Origin: Bimastos eiseni
Taxonomy: Eukaryota; Annelida; Clitellata; Crassiclitellata; Lumbricidae
DNA length: 64,000 nt
Direction of reading: 5' to 3'
NCBI GenBank assembly: GCA_959347315.1
Contig: OY365806.1
Span: 49,768,342 to 49,832,341, forward strand
Part shown: positions 10,751 through 23,160 of the stretch, piece by piece
How the letters are laid out: each line of letters starts with the position of its first letter
Position numbering within the stretch: the first letter of the stretch is position 1
Notes under the pieces: model-generated
Told to the model about the DNA's origin: nothing
What the model saw: only the letters and a program-made list of their open reading frames with translations
Databases searched by the model: none
Position numbers and translations under genes: made by a program

Positions 10751-13700
10751 ATGTAATTGTTACCTAAACATTTGTCGTATTTGTTCAGATACTGCCGATG
10801 TGAGTTGTTGATCGGTTAAAAGATCATGGATCAAGAACACTCGGCAGGAAAAGTATTCTTGAACTGCATAACGAATATCTGCGTTGCGTTGAAAGATGAG
10901 CGTTGGTTAATCGGAGCGATAGTAATGACTGTGTATAGTTTGACAGTAACCCAGAAGTTCCGGCCTAAATTGTTTGCAGCAGCACCAAATTCAATATTTG
11001 CAAAATTTGTGTTTGATGATTGGCATTGTGCGATAATTACAGTATTATGTTTGTTTATTATGCAAAAATGTAGAGTTAATATTTCACGCACTGGGACTTT
11101 GAATAGGGACGATCGTGAAATGTAGGCCTAATGTTAGCCGACATGTAGGGACTACGCTATTTCTTAAGACTGCAGCAATTGCATGATGTGACATCTCCAG
11201 GATGCTTTGAGATAGCTAGCCAATGAGACCCATAGCCGCGATATTTTTTACTATAGGTTTTTAAACAGTGGCGAGTTTGCTTGTGTTGTTCGGTAGCGAG
11301 ATAGGAGGAATAATTGGCAACTTCTCTCGTGCGCTGATGAAGAAGCGACTCAATAAAACGTCACGAATAATTAAGCTCCAAATGAAAAGGGCTACTAGAA
11401 AGCTCTGATGCTAATTGGTCAGTGACCTTTAAAATGGACCGTACTCTTAGTCAGGAATTCAGTCGGCCAGTTGTTGAGAGCTCTTAGTCAGTTGGTCGGT
11501 CGGAGTATTAGGCCTACGTTCTCATGCATGCTCGTGACGTTGTCCTCGTTCAATTTTAAGTGAATGTTTGCACTAATCGTCATTAATTCGGGAAGAAAAT
11601 GTGTCCAGAGAGAAGTCTCCCAAACTCCGTCATTACAGTTGCCTAGTAATGGAGGGACCCCATCCTCGCCCACACTTGTGTCACCCATCCGTTTTAGTTG
11701 GTGACTCCAGCTAGGTCATTTCGCTGAAAATGTTAACTCAAGAAAATAGTTCCAGAATATTGGAATTTGCAACTGACCATATTTATTATAAGACATTTTT
11801 ACATTATTTTTTTTACAATAATTATATGAATGAGACTTAGACGCTACACGGAAAACATAAGTAGAGCGCAGTATGAACCTATGTGTGCCTTTTTGAGCCG
11901 AATTAGTCCCTTTAATTGTCAATAACACCTTCTGATTACGGTATCGAATAATATGTAGGTGCAAATAATCTTGTTAATTCAAAACGCTGAATTATGTTTC
12001 TGTCTGTCAAATATGAGTCTGTAACTGTCTCTGTTTGTCCCTCATGTGTAGAACTGTTTAATTAGAAAAGTTCAATAAGTGTTAGGACTGTAGATTTAAT
12101 TCTTGTGTCAATTGTACAAGGGTGAGTTTCAAGAACTTTTTTAATCAGAATAATCGATTCCGAAATCCGAATGATCTATTCTAGACCATGTTTCAAGAGG
12201 CTCATGAATTATTGGATTTAGACATAGATTCATGAAAAGGTGAAGGAGGAGAGGGAGCAGGAACCTAAATGAACGCCCTGTATCTCTACTTTCGTTATGA
12301 CAAAGTAGGTAGAATGCTTACAAATTTGAAAAAAGACAGAATGGCCTTAGGAAAGTAGTAACTGAAGGACTAGGCTCGAGCTGGGATTTTCTTCGCAGCG
12401 TTCGATCCAAAGAAAAAAGTGCAGTGGTTCTGCCAAAACCTCTCCTGCTGATAACTGAAAATCCCGTCATTACGCCTGCGCCCTCTGGCTTTACACCGTC
12501 GTCAAATACATTGTAACAGAAATCCAGAAGTATCCTGAAACGTTAGAAATTTCACGGTCGAAATCAATTGAAGCCAGTTGGTTAGAGATTTTAAATTAAT
12601 TGTAGAAACAATCAATTGTTTGAAGTAGAGAAACATGATCATTTTCCCTCTGCTTTGACTGATCCGGCGGAACAATTTTTATGCGGCCAACAAAAGAAGC
12701 TCTTGCGACGTCAGAAGAATTAAACGAGCCATTTTAGTCGAGGTTTGGGAGCAAATTTATTTATACAAAACGAAGCTTGACAACAAAAAATAAAAGGATT
12801 TCCAGACCATTGCAAATAGGTCGCCCATATACAGAAACTTATTTCACTGACCACCCAGAACTATCCTTCATCCATTCTGAATCAGTAGCTGTTCTTGCGT
12901 TCCTGAAACCTCTTTCGCACAAAGCATTGCTCGTCACAATCGCAAAATGGAGTCAGTAAAGTTAGACAATGCTATGAAGTGAGCTGTTTGATTGTAAACT
13001 CAGCGCTAAATTAATCAGGGAATGGTAATCGATCTTTTGGGCGGATGCATGACATCAGGAACTGAGACCAGACAACAAATGCAATGTCCCAGAGGAATAA
13101 TCGTTTTAATTGGAGAAGGAAGCGGTAATGGGTAGAATTTCCCCCGTTAATGCAAGAGATGCTTCTAAAATAATTGTGTGTCTTACTACACCTCCATAAT
13201 GCAAATCAATGACAAAGAAATAAATCCACTGGTCTCTCAATTGTATCACAACGTTAACATTCACCCGTCATTCTCGACAGAGACAATGTGCGCTGGCAAC
13301 TGAGAAGACTTGAGGCTAGAGTTCGTTTCAAAGCTTACGTCTCCTTAGAATTTGAATGTTAATGAGGAGGAAGTATAAATTTTCGGTTCTGCAGCAGCAC
13401 TAGCCGAGGCAGTGACGATGATCAATAGGTGAAATTAAGTGAACATTGTGACCATACTGGAACTTTAACAAGTCGACTGCTTGGCCGATGTGAGTGGTTG
13501 ATGGGTTAAGAGATCATTGACCAAGACGGGAAAAGTATTCTTGAACTACACAACGAATATATATGCGTTGCGTTGGAAGATGAACATTGGTTAGTCGGAG
13601 TAATAGTGACAACTGTGTATAGTTTGAGTTACCCAAAATTTCTTCATGGCCAAAATTGTTTGGAGTGAAAATGAAGTTCAATGTGCAAAATTGGGTTTTT

Positions 13701-14259
13701 GTGATTAGCTATGTGTTATGATTACAGCGAGTGGGCTGCTACTTGAATTGTTTGTTAATAGTGCACAATTAAGACTGTAAACTCAAAATTTCACGTATTG
13801 TGACTTTGAATAGGTTGATTATTATAATATATTGTGTCAGAGGATACGAACGCATCATTTCCTATGACCTTAGCGATTGCAAAATGGGACGTTTCCAGAA
13901 ATTAAAATAATTAATAGAATTTAGCGGGAGTTCTTATTGATACAGTAACATTTGGCTTCGTTATAATTTTATTCCTGGACGGAAGAGAATGTCAAGTAGT
14001 CTAACCACAACAAAAAGCTGTCTTTTGCTTATATTTTGCCTAGTTAGTGAAACCCTTAGCCGCGATATTTTGTACTAGGCAATAGGGTTTTAATTGGCAG
14101 CTAGTTCTGCTCGCCCTCGTCTGTCGCGTTGCGAGATAGTAGGAATAATTTTACGACGATGTGTACGCTAATCGTCATTGCAGTTGCTTAGTAATGGAGG
14201 GGCCTCATCCTCGCCCACACCTGTGTCACCCATCCGTTTTAGATGGTGACTCCAACTAG

Positions 14260-14795
14260 GTCATTTCACACCCACAATACTAGAAATATAACTACTTATC
14301 GCTCCATAAAAGCTCGAACCAATGCACGCAGGTATACTATAACATTTTCTGGATCCTCATCATGGAATAACATCCCATTGGAAATTCGTCTGTCATATAA
14401 TATTATAGCTTTCAAAAATAAGTTACGAGCCTTCCTCATCAATTCATTAATGCACTAAATCATTAAATACAGCAAATGCCAATTAATTACTAATCACTAC
14501 TATTCATTAAACTATATGTTGTATACAATGGTGCAAATGACTGCATTCAGTTAAGCTCTGTTCATTTTTTTCATTTGGTGTTTTGTTGCGTTTTAAGATT
14601 AATTTGCAATAAGGATAAATTGCCATTTATTAGTGTGATATAGTTGCTACAAGGGGGTCCCTATTTAGCGGGATTCGCATCCCTTGTGGGGCTCCCATTG
14701 TAGCCAATAAAAATTTGCTTGTGCATATTGTGATATCTATTCTATTTTGTTGTTGGTTACAATAAAACACTATTTGATTTGATTTGATTTGAAGA
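14260..14795 (+). mobile_element. CR1/L2-like LINE tail inserted in a repeat module
   Basis: A frame around 14262-14458 contains HNTRNITTYRSIKARTNARR and SSSWNNIPLEIRL, the standard end of a LINE ORF2, and stops at TAA 14456-14458. The 3' UTR contains GGGGTCCCT...GGGGCTCCCATTG and AATAAAACAC, and ends in (TTTGA)4 at about 14773-14795. Module A is interrupted at TCATTTCA (about 14267) and resumes at AAGATGTCGACTCAAC after 14795. This is therefore an insertion younger than the repeat array. Confidence 0.7.
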
Positions 14796-15138
14796 TGTCG
14801 ACTCAACAAAAATTGTTCCAGAATATTAGAATTTTTACTAACCAAAAAAATTACGGTATCGAAATTTGTAATGCAGATCTCATATAATTTGTACCTTGGA
14901 TTGCCAAATAAACTTAGTGTTACGATGATACCATATGCGATTGTGCATAACCGTGTGCATACCTGCATCCATCCATTTAAACATGTGAATGCACACATAA
15001 GCTCCTTCAAAGCACATTTTGACATTTTAACATGCTATATAGATAACTAGTAATATATAATCAGCGTTGAATACATGTAGTTACTTTCAAAAGTACTAGT
15101 TATAATTAATAGTTAAAGAAAAGGAAAGAGTGACTTTA

Positions 15139-15547
15139 GTCTTAGACTTAGTTCCTCCCGTTCCTTTTGTAACATTGGTCAATAAGAAATCTCCGTCTTG
15201 TACGATCTTCAGCAGTCTTCTCTGCATCCTCCCAGACGATCCCCATCTCCTTCAAGTCTTGTTTAAAGGTTTTTCTCCAAGTTTTCACCGGTCTTCCTCT
15301 GTTTCTTTTTCCACCCTCTGGTAGCCATCCCATTACTGTTTTCCGGGCGTTGTGATGGCATCCGCAAAATGTGTCCGACCATTCTTCTTCTCCTCCATCC
15401 GACGATCTCGTCCATCCTCTCCACTCCTGCCAACCTCAGAACCTCCTCATTTGTGACATGGTCCCTCCATGCTATGCCCAAGATAGTTCGAAAACACCTT
15501 TGATAAAAAACATTCAATTTATGCGAAATTCTTGCCGTTTCCTTCAA
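15139..15547 (-). mobile_element. RTE-like LINE C-terminal fragment
   Basis: The minus strand codes for KLNVFYQRCFRTILGIAWRD (about 15520-15460), then MVGHILRMPSQRP, and in a second frame GRPVKTWRKTFKQDLKEMG. This order (RRILGIxWRD, GHxLRM, RGRPxxTW) is the C-terminal region of endonuclease-RT LINEs often classed as RTE-like. One frameshift lies near 15300. The RT domain is absent. Confidence 0.75.
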
Positions 15548-18500
15548 GTTTCACTTGTTACTGTTGGTATCACAATTGATTTGTACAGTACAACTTTAGT
15601 ATTTACACTCAAATAGTTAGGCCTACTGTATAAATAAATAATTAGTGGTTTGCAACAGATCACGGTATCGAATAAATAGGTTCGAATAATCTTGTTCATT
15701 GAAAAACGGTGAATTATATTTCTGTCTGTAACTGTTTCGGTCTCGGTTTACAGTCGTTACACAGCAATTCAATTGCCTTTTCCGTGAAACCCATTTGGCA
15801 ATTTGGAGTATTGCGTTCTCATGCTTACGACGTCGTACTTGTTCAATTTTACAAGGATGAGCACAATAATCGTCACTACAGTTGCCTAGTAATGGTGGGG
15901 CCCCATCCTCGCCCACACCTGTGTCACCCATCCGTTTTAGTTAGTGACTCCAACCAGGTCATTTCACTAAAAGATGTCGACTCAACAAAAATGGTTCCAG
16001 AATATTGGAATTTCAACAGATTCTCAATGACTTTATCCAAGCATACAAATATTTTATGTGTTTCTGATATCATGCGGTAGTACAATTCTTTTATTATTTC
16101 AATTTTTTCCCATATATCCCAATGACACATGGTGTTCAGAGGCCCGTGACTGTTCTACCCAGGTGGTCCGGAATTTCTGTGGGTGGCCTTAGTCATTAAA
16201 AGGGACAGTGGGGTCTACTCGAGGTCAGAAATTCAGTCGGTCAGCTGTTGGAAGCTCTCAGTCTGTTGGTCGATCGGTTAGTCAATATAGAAAGGTCACC
16301 TATGTGTCCCTGCCAAGTGTAGACGTGGAGGAATTAAAACGCCATTTGGCTGAAATCAATTTCGGTCGATGCTGGTTTCCCAACCGTTACAAATGAATTT
16401 AATTGTCCTTTGTATAGAGCCTATTGTGGCGCTTTGGAGTATTGCGTCCTCATGCTCATTACGTTGTCTTCGTTCGATTTTACGAGGAACTGTACGCTAA
16501 TCGTCAATCGTCATTAACCTGGGAGGAAATGGCCATTGGACAAGTCTCCCAAACCCTGTAATTACAGTTGCCTAGCAATGGTGGGGTCCCATCCTCGACC
16601 ACACCTGTGTCACCCATCTGTTTTAGTTGGTGACTCCAACTGGATCATTTCACTGAAAATGTCGACTCAACAAAAATGGTTCCTGAATATTGGAACTTGT
16701 CACCGACCATTTTTAGTATACATTTTTATATTAATTTTATACAATATCCCTAATAATTGAGATTTAGATACTACACGGAAAACCTAAGTAGTGCGCAGTA
16801 CGAACTGGACGACCCTACGCTTACGTGCTGAGTCGAATTAGTCACTCTAATTGCCGAGAATGCTGTCTGATTATGGTGAATTATATTTCTGATTATCAAG
16901 TACGAGGTCTGTAACTGTCTCGGTCGATGCTAGTTTCATAGCCGTTTCAGAGGAATTTAATTGCCCTTTGTGTGGAGCCCATTACGGCGCTTTGGAGTAA
17001 TACGTTCTCCTGCCCATGACGTTATCCTCGTTCGATTTTGTGAAGATATATAAGCTATTCGTCACTAAAGTTGCCTAGTAATGGTGGAGCACCATCCTCG
17101 TCACACCTGTGTTACTCATCCATCTTGGTTGGTGACTCCAACTGAAACATTTAACAGTAAATGTCGATTCAAAAAATCGTCCCAGACTATTGAAATTTGC
17201 CACAAACCGTACTTACATGGATTAGAAATTGTTTATATTTATTAATTTTGTACATTAAACCCATTAATTGAAAACATAGGTAGAGCGCAGTGCGAACTGG
17301 GCGAACCTATGTTTGCCTGTTAAGCCGAATTGGTCCCTTTAATTGTCGAGAATGATTGTTTAAATGGAGAAGGAAGCGGTTATAGCTAGAGTTTCCCCGT
17401 TAATGCAAAAGATGTCTCTACAATTATTGTCTGCCGAATAAACCTTCTAAGTGAAATACTAATTAACAAAAGAAATAAACCTGCCTCTAAATCTAATGGC
17501 CTCTTATTTAACCCATGAAATGGCACAATGTAACGACACCCATGTAAACCCCAATGTTAAGTCAAGTTATTTTAATCGCTGAGTATGATTTTGCGTAGGC
17601 CTATCTCTTCATCATCCTTCGCAGACGTGAGGTCATGCACTGCGTCATGCGGGATCTCAATCGCTTAATGTTCCCTACAAACTGATACGACCAAAAGATC
17701 CAAACAAAGCGAGACAAATTTTGTCGTCTGCAGATGGATTGAAGTTTATGTGATGCTCCTGTGTCAGTTTGGAGACGGAGCCAGAATCAAGATTATCGGG
17801 TTGGTAGCGACACTGGCAGAGGCAGTGATGATGATTATTAGGTGGAATTAAATGAACATTATGACTATAATGACCCTTAAAAACAACTTATTTGGAGTTT
17901 CGGGGCCAGAAAGTCAGGTGCTAAATTTAATTGCGTCGTTTCATGGTTCTAAGTATATAGGCGTGTCCGCCCTCATTACTAGAAAGAGATTGGCAGCCAG
18001 TTAAGATGATCAAATGAGTGTTGCCTACAAAGATCAGAAACCGCAGATGCGAGTGGTTGATCGGTTGAATGATCGTGGATCATGAACATCACGTAGCAGA
18101 AGTATTCCCTAACTGCTTAACGAATTTAAACTTTTACGCATTGTGAATATGAATAAGGCTGATTATTAAATGTCATGTTAGAGGATAGGAACACTACCAT
18201 TTTTCTCAGCCTGTAGCAATTGCATTATGCGACATTTTCAGGAATTTAAGGAATTTTTAGGAACGAGCGAGAGTTCTCACTGGCACAAAAAAATTAGCTA
18301 TTGGCTTCGCAATATTTCTCTCCCTGCGCGGAATGTGAAGCAGTCTACCTACACCATAAAGCTGCTTTTAGATTATATATTTGTCTAGTCAATTAGACAC
18401 TAGCGGCTAAATTTTGTAATATAGGTTTTTAAATGGTGGCAAATTCTACATGACCTCTTTTGTTGTATTGATAAGTTGCGAAATAAAAGGTATAATTGGT

Positions 18501-19403
18501 AACTTCCATCATGCGCTGATGAAAAGGCTGTAGTGGTGACTCAATTTTAGAACATCACCAATAATTAAGCTCTTGTGGGCCTTAAAATGGCAACAGAATT
18601 CGCTGATGTTAGTTCGCTTAATAAGGAACCGCACTTTCTCCAGGATCTCAGTCGGACAGTTGCTCAAGGCTCTCAGTCTGTTGGTCGGTCGGTCGGGCAG
18701 TCAATAAGGAGTACGATCGCTTATAATGGTTGTGCTTGCCAAGGTAATGCCTAGAGGATTTAAAACGTTATTTGGTTGAAACAAGTTACAGGTTCTGCAG
18801 TTGGAAGTCACGTTCGGTTAATACAAAGTCGATGGCGTCCCAGGGATTTGGTGGCAGAGGAATCGGAGTTTAAGCCGAGAGCTATTCGTCAGAGGGCGTT
18901 AATTCAGTAGGAGGACAAATTGCAGACTAGCTGATCTACTACGCCAGAGTACTTTTAAGCAAAAATCACTATCTTTGACTTGGGCATGACATTGCAAGGA
19001 TTTGTTTATTTTACATTTTATAGATCCAAGAAGCTTCTTAAATTACTACACAAACGTACTTGGCAACATTTTGTAAGTACGGAACTAGGACCGAACAGCT
19101 GATTAGAATTTTGCAAATTGTTTTATTTTAATTTAATTTAGCTAATTAACTAATTGTTCTCATTAATTGATTTTAAACCGCTGAGAAGCAATTAGGTCAA
19201 AATGGGTGACAATTGCTGTACGCCTGTGTTAGTAAGCATGTTGTACGTTAATCAAACCGATGAGGCTACTCGCTGATTCGATGCGAGGTTCGAATTCGAG
19301 CCTTTACACCCCATTCGAATCGATTTTAGATTCAACTGACTATTGTCACAGGTTCCTAATTTGTCACAGGTTTTTAATACTTCTCACGGAGACGAACCGA
19401 ACC

Positions 19404-19850
19404 ATGCCAAATGACGACCGGAGTCTGGACGTTCGTCCTGCTGGTAACGATCGGCAGAGACGGACGGGGATCTGCTTCCGCTGTGGCCGGCCCGGACACT
19501 TAGTCCGCGACTGCCAACAGGGTCGGGATCTACGCGACGACGACGTTGAACCGAAGAATGCTGAGCCGACGCCCCTGTAGTCTGCGGTCGTCAATCACAC
19601 AACCAGCCCGATAGCTCCGAACCGAGCGACCAGCAACGCAATCAATATTCGGGGGACGCTCAACGGACATCAGCACTTGTGCCTGATCGACACTGGATCT
19701 GAGGCCATCCTCGTTCTTGCATGTGCTTTGGTAGGGTTAGAGATTCATCCCTGTAACCGTTCCTTGATGACTGCTTACGGATCCAACATAAATGTTCTCG
19801 GGAAGGTTAGGCTGCCCATGAAGGTACGACACCGGGGCTAGAAATCTCTA
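19404..19850 (+). pseudogene. gypsy Gag nucleocapsid and protease segment
   Basis: From ATG 19404 the frame reads through a CCHC zinc knuckle, CFRCGRPGHLVRDC (about 19473-19515), which binds retroelement RNA. It ends at TAG 19578-19580. The same frame then continues without another stop into the aspartic protease motif LIDTGSEAIL (about 19682-19710), and stops again at TAG near 19840. Most of the Gag matrix/capsid region is missing. Because the frame is shared across the amber codon, gag-pro readthrough is possible in the ancestor, but a simple nonsense mutation is just as likely. Confidence 0.75.
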
Positions 19851-19859
19851 GTGCATTTC

Positions 19860-21942
19860 TTGTGTCTGACAAGATAACTGAAATTATGTTGGGCATGGAT
19901 TGGCATAGGGAGCATCGCTGCCGCTTAGGCTTCGAGTCCGGTGCATTGTGCGTTTGTCGCCAACGCATTCCCTTGGTAAAAGGCAATGGGTCCATCTGGT
20001 GTAGGCGAGTAGCCGTCGCTGAGGTTATTCAGCCCAAATGTCAGAGCGATGTACCCGTGCGTACAATGTAAGGAGATTTGACTTCTGAAGCGCCAGCTTG
20101 GATGACCGAGGCTCAGGAAATAAATCCGGGTGTTCATCTCGCTCGGGTCATGCTGGGAGATAGCACCGACACAACCCGAGTAAAAGTAGTTAACTTAAGC
20201 GATGCCTCTTTTCAGTTCGGTAAGAATCAGGTAGTCGCGATCCTTCACCCGGTGGAGGTCGAGGTGAGTAGGGCGGCCGATGAGAGTCGAGCGTCGGGAG
20301 GCCAAGCGCCGTCGTACGAGGGCATATTGTCCGACCTTCCAGAGGAGGTAACGCCTGACATTCGGGCGCGATTGAGTGAGCTACTGTGGGAGTTTAACGA
20401 TGTCTTTTCCGAAGGGGAATTAGTCTTGGAAGGACGTCGGTCCTGAAGCACAGGATTGTCACGGGGAATGCGCCCCCCGCCGTGAGGCAGCCCCTACGTA
20501 AACTGCCGTTACCCCATCGATTGGCAATCAATGAGCAGTTGAATAGTTTGCTAGCGGCCGAGCGAATAGAACCAGCTGCTAGCGAGTGGTCGTCTAATGT
20601 GGTGTTAGCCCTTAAAAAGGACGGGTCCTAACGGCTGTGCATAGACTATCGGCAATTAAACGACCGGACAAGAAAGAACTCGTACCCGCTTCCCCGGATA
20701 AATGAGTGCCTAGATGCCCTAGTTGACAGTGGGTGGTTCAGCACACTGGACCTTCGTAGTGGCTATCATCAAGTGGCTTTGGACCCGGAAGACGTCGAAA
20801 CGACGGCGTTCGTAACTCGAAGGGGTTCATTACGTTGGAAAGTGATGCCCATTGGGGATGTAACACGCCTGATAGGTTTCAGAGGCTTATGGACATCGTC
20901 CTGCCCGGACTCAATTTTGAGGCATGCCTAGTGTATCTGGACGATGTAATTATTTTCGAGAGGACCCCCAAGCAACATCTAGAGCGATTGAGATTGGTGT
21001 TTGAGCGCCTGCAGGGAGCTAATCTTAAGCCAAAGCCGAGTAAGTGCCACTTGCTGCGTAGAACAGTTAATTTTTTTGGCCATGTGGTGACCACAGAAGG
21101 AGTTGCTGTGGACAGTGCGAGATTCGCGATGTTGTCGAGTGGCCGGTCCCGCAGAGCTTGAAGGATGTACGATCTTTCCTCGGGCTTTGCTTATATTACC
21201 GTAGGTTTATTCTGGACTTTTCGTTGCTGGTTTCTCCTCTGTTTGAGCTTACTAAGAAGGGGCGAGCATTTGTTTAGGGCGACACCTGCCAGGAGACTTT
21301 GAGCATTTGAAGCGAGTCTTGACGACTACGCCGGTCTTGGCCCTCCCTAAAGACGAAGGGACCTATGTGTTGGACTGCGTTACCTGTGACGTTGGCATCT
21401 GAGCAATGTTGTCTCAGCGGATAGACGGAGAGGAGAGAGTAATCGTCTATGGGAGTAGGTTGCTGTCCTTGGCGAAGAGAAACTACTGTGTAACCCGCAA
21501 GGAATTACTAGCAATCGTACACTTTGTAAAGCTCTACCGGCAGTATCTGCTGGGGCGGCCGTTCGGGCTGCGAACGGACCATGCCATCCTGCAGTGGCTG
21601 CAACGCACACCAGAGCCGATTGGTCAACAAGGTCGATGGTTGGACAGACTTGCGGAATATGAATTCCAAGTGATCCATAGGCCCGGAAAGAAACATGGGA
21701 ACGCAGATGCGATGTCGTGGCGACCTTGCCGACAGTGTGGGTCGGAGGAATGGAATATTACAGCAGCAGTCGTCGAAGCGTCTGACGGGACTCAACTGAG
21801 CTCGGAAGCCGGCGCTAAAGAGCGATTAGCCCGGGCACTGAGAGAGGATCCCGATCTCAGATCTTGGGCCGAAGACGGCGCTCAGGTTCCGAAAATAGTA
21901 GCCATCCTGCGTGAATCCTGCCTCGGACCCGCTGGCAAGTAA
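19860..21942 (+). pseudogene. pol: gypsy reverse transcriptase and RNase H
   Basis: The protease end and linker run to about 20445. After a frame change the RT domain begins (APPAVRQPLRKLPLPHR). A TAA at 20629-20631 stands where KDGSW would continue, followed by RLCIDYRQLN, YPLPRI and FSTLDLRSGYHQV. A frameshift near 20855 precedes the catalytic box YLDDVIIF (about 20935). A further frame change separates this from RNase H, which starts near 21375 with a TGA (about 21400) before AMLSQ and includes YCVTRKELLAIVHF and LRTDHAILQWL. Copying of the element's RNA would need all of these intact. Confidence 0.85.
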
Positions 21943-22718
21943 GACGAAATGGTTACTGGGTTGGGTGGTCCCGAGATGTGAGGCGCTTCTGTCGACAATG
22001 CGCGCCCTGCAATAGGTACCACGTACATACTTACTGTGATGGACAATTTCACTACGTTTGTCGAGGCTGTTGCCATGACCAACCAGGAGGCGACCTCGGT
22101 GGCCCGAGCTTTAGTCGATAATGTGATCGTCCGATACGGGGTCCCGCTGCAGATTCTTACTGATCAGGGGACGAATTTCAATGGAGTTTATTTCGGGAGC
22201 TGTGCAAACTTTTGGGCATAGACACGGTCCGTACATCCAGCTATAACCCTGGCGGGAATGCCCTAATCGAGAGGTTTCACAAGACCCTCAATGCCATGCT
22301 TGGTAAAGTTCTAAGCAGCCATCTTAGAGACTGTGATGATTTCGTGCCCCTTGTCTTGGCCGCCTACAGGGCGTCGCCGCATGAGGTAACTGGCTTAATC
22401 CCGAACTTTCTCATGTTCGGTCGGGAAGCTAGAGAACCAATAGAACTGGTCTACGGGAGGCTGCCGGACGTGGAGCTCACAGACTCTACTTATCCGAGTT
22501 ATGTCCCAGATTTTGCAGATCAGATGGAGGCTGCCTACCGTTCGGTGCGGGAGAAGCTGAAGGTCGCCGCCGAGCGTCACAAACGGGCGTACGATCTACG
22601 TGTCCGTCCTGCGGACTTCTCAGCAGGGGACCGCGTATGGTATTTCACGCCGCGTCGCTACCAGAGTCGTAGTCCAAAATGGCAGTCTATGTGTACTGGC
22701 CCCTATACCGTGGAGTGA
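21940..22718 (+). pseudogene. gypsy integrase, partly deleted
   Basis: The zinc-binding end is reduced to a fragment RFCRQCAPCNRYH (about 21985-22020), immediately followed by the core starting at MDNFTTFVEA (about 22039). The first catalytic Asp region is therefore probably lost or shortened. The second Asp is in LTDQGTNF (about 22157-22180). After a frameshift near 22210, the Glu region reads NALIERFHKTLN (about 22257-22292). The C-terminal part with RPADFSAGDRVWYF and RSPKW ends at 22718. Confidence 0.82.
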
Positions 22719-22884
22719 CGGTGCGGGCCGGTCAATTACAGTCTTCGCAAATCGACGAACTCACGCCCATTCATCGTACGCGTCGACAGTTACGCCTGTG
22801 CGCGGACGTTGGAACGATTGGAGTGAGTGGAGCGAGCACGGCCCCTCCCGTCGAGACGACTGACCGGCGTCCTGCCCGCTTCGA

Positions 22885-23160
22885 GTAGGCGCGCCAAGGG
22901 TGTCGCCTCTTCCAGCATGCTGTAATATTGTCTGGCACTGTATTCTTTCACGTAATTGTACTGAGAAATTGTGCGTGGATATTTTGACTATGGTTGAACA
23001 GTGTCGTTCGATTGATAGATGATAGTCAGGATTTTGTTCGAGAATGACTATAATAGTTTGAGTTGTTGTCTGCTGTTGAACGTTACAATAAAACAAGTTT
23101 GTTCGTCATCGAGCTGGTGTAGTCTTTGGGCTAAGGACTCTGATTCTATCTTCGGGACAG
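22885..23160 (+). repeat. Probable 3' LTR / terminal region of the gypsy element
   Basis: Non-coding sequence after the integrase ends, with AATAAA at 23086-23091 followed by a T/G-rich stretch, as in an LTR R-U5 region. Its limits cannot be fixed because no second LTR was found. Confidence 0.4.

Larger units (their letters stand above)
6590..18830 (+). repeat. About 12 kb of degenerate head-to-tail repeat units
   Basis: Several landmark segments recur in the same order. Module A (GTTGCCTAGTAATGG...CACACCTGTGTCACCCATCC) is near 6840, 11635, 14178, 15877, 16560 and 17067. Module B (ATTTATTTATAC...ATTCTGAA) is near 7385 and 12750. Module C (ACAAATGCAATG...GGAGAAGG) is near 7700, 13070 and 17365. 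Module D (ACTGAGAAG...TGAATGTTAATGAG) is near 8460, 9170, 13300 and 17775. Module E (GATCGGTT...GATCATGGATCA) is near 10800, 13490 and 18050. Module F (CGCGATATTTT...GAGATAGGAGGAATAATT) is near 11240, 14050 and 18400. Module G (CAGTCGGCCAGTTGTTG) is near 11460, 16230 and 18650. The full unit is about 4-5 kb; later units are shortened. No long frames or known protein motifs lie in the units themselves. LINE fragments are inserted in it. Confidence 0.75.
18840..23160 (+). mobile_element. Ty3/gypsy LTR retrotransposon, decayed
   Basis: On the plus strand, in order: a possible internal start with TTTGGTGGCAGAGG near 18849 (a priming-site-like stretch common in this group), a gag zinc knuckle, protease, RT, RNase H and integrase, ending near 22718. 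A 3' non-coding block with AATAAA at 23086-23091 follows and is a likely 3' LTR. No matching 5' LTR was found upstream of 18849. Several stops, frameshifts and deletions show that it is inactive. Confidence 0.8.

Noticed and set aside
10826..11125. Overlapping open frames on both strands (86 and 99 codons)
   Set aside because: They lie inside repeat module E, are not preserved in the copies at 13.5 and 18.05 kb, and show no known motif.
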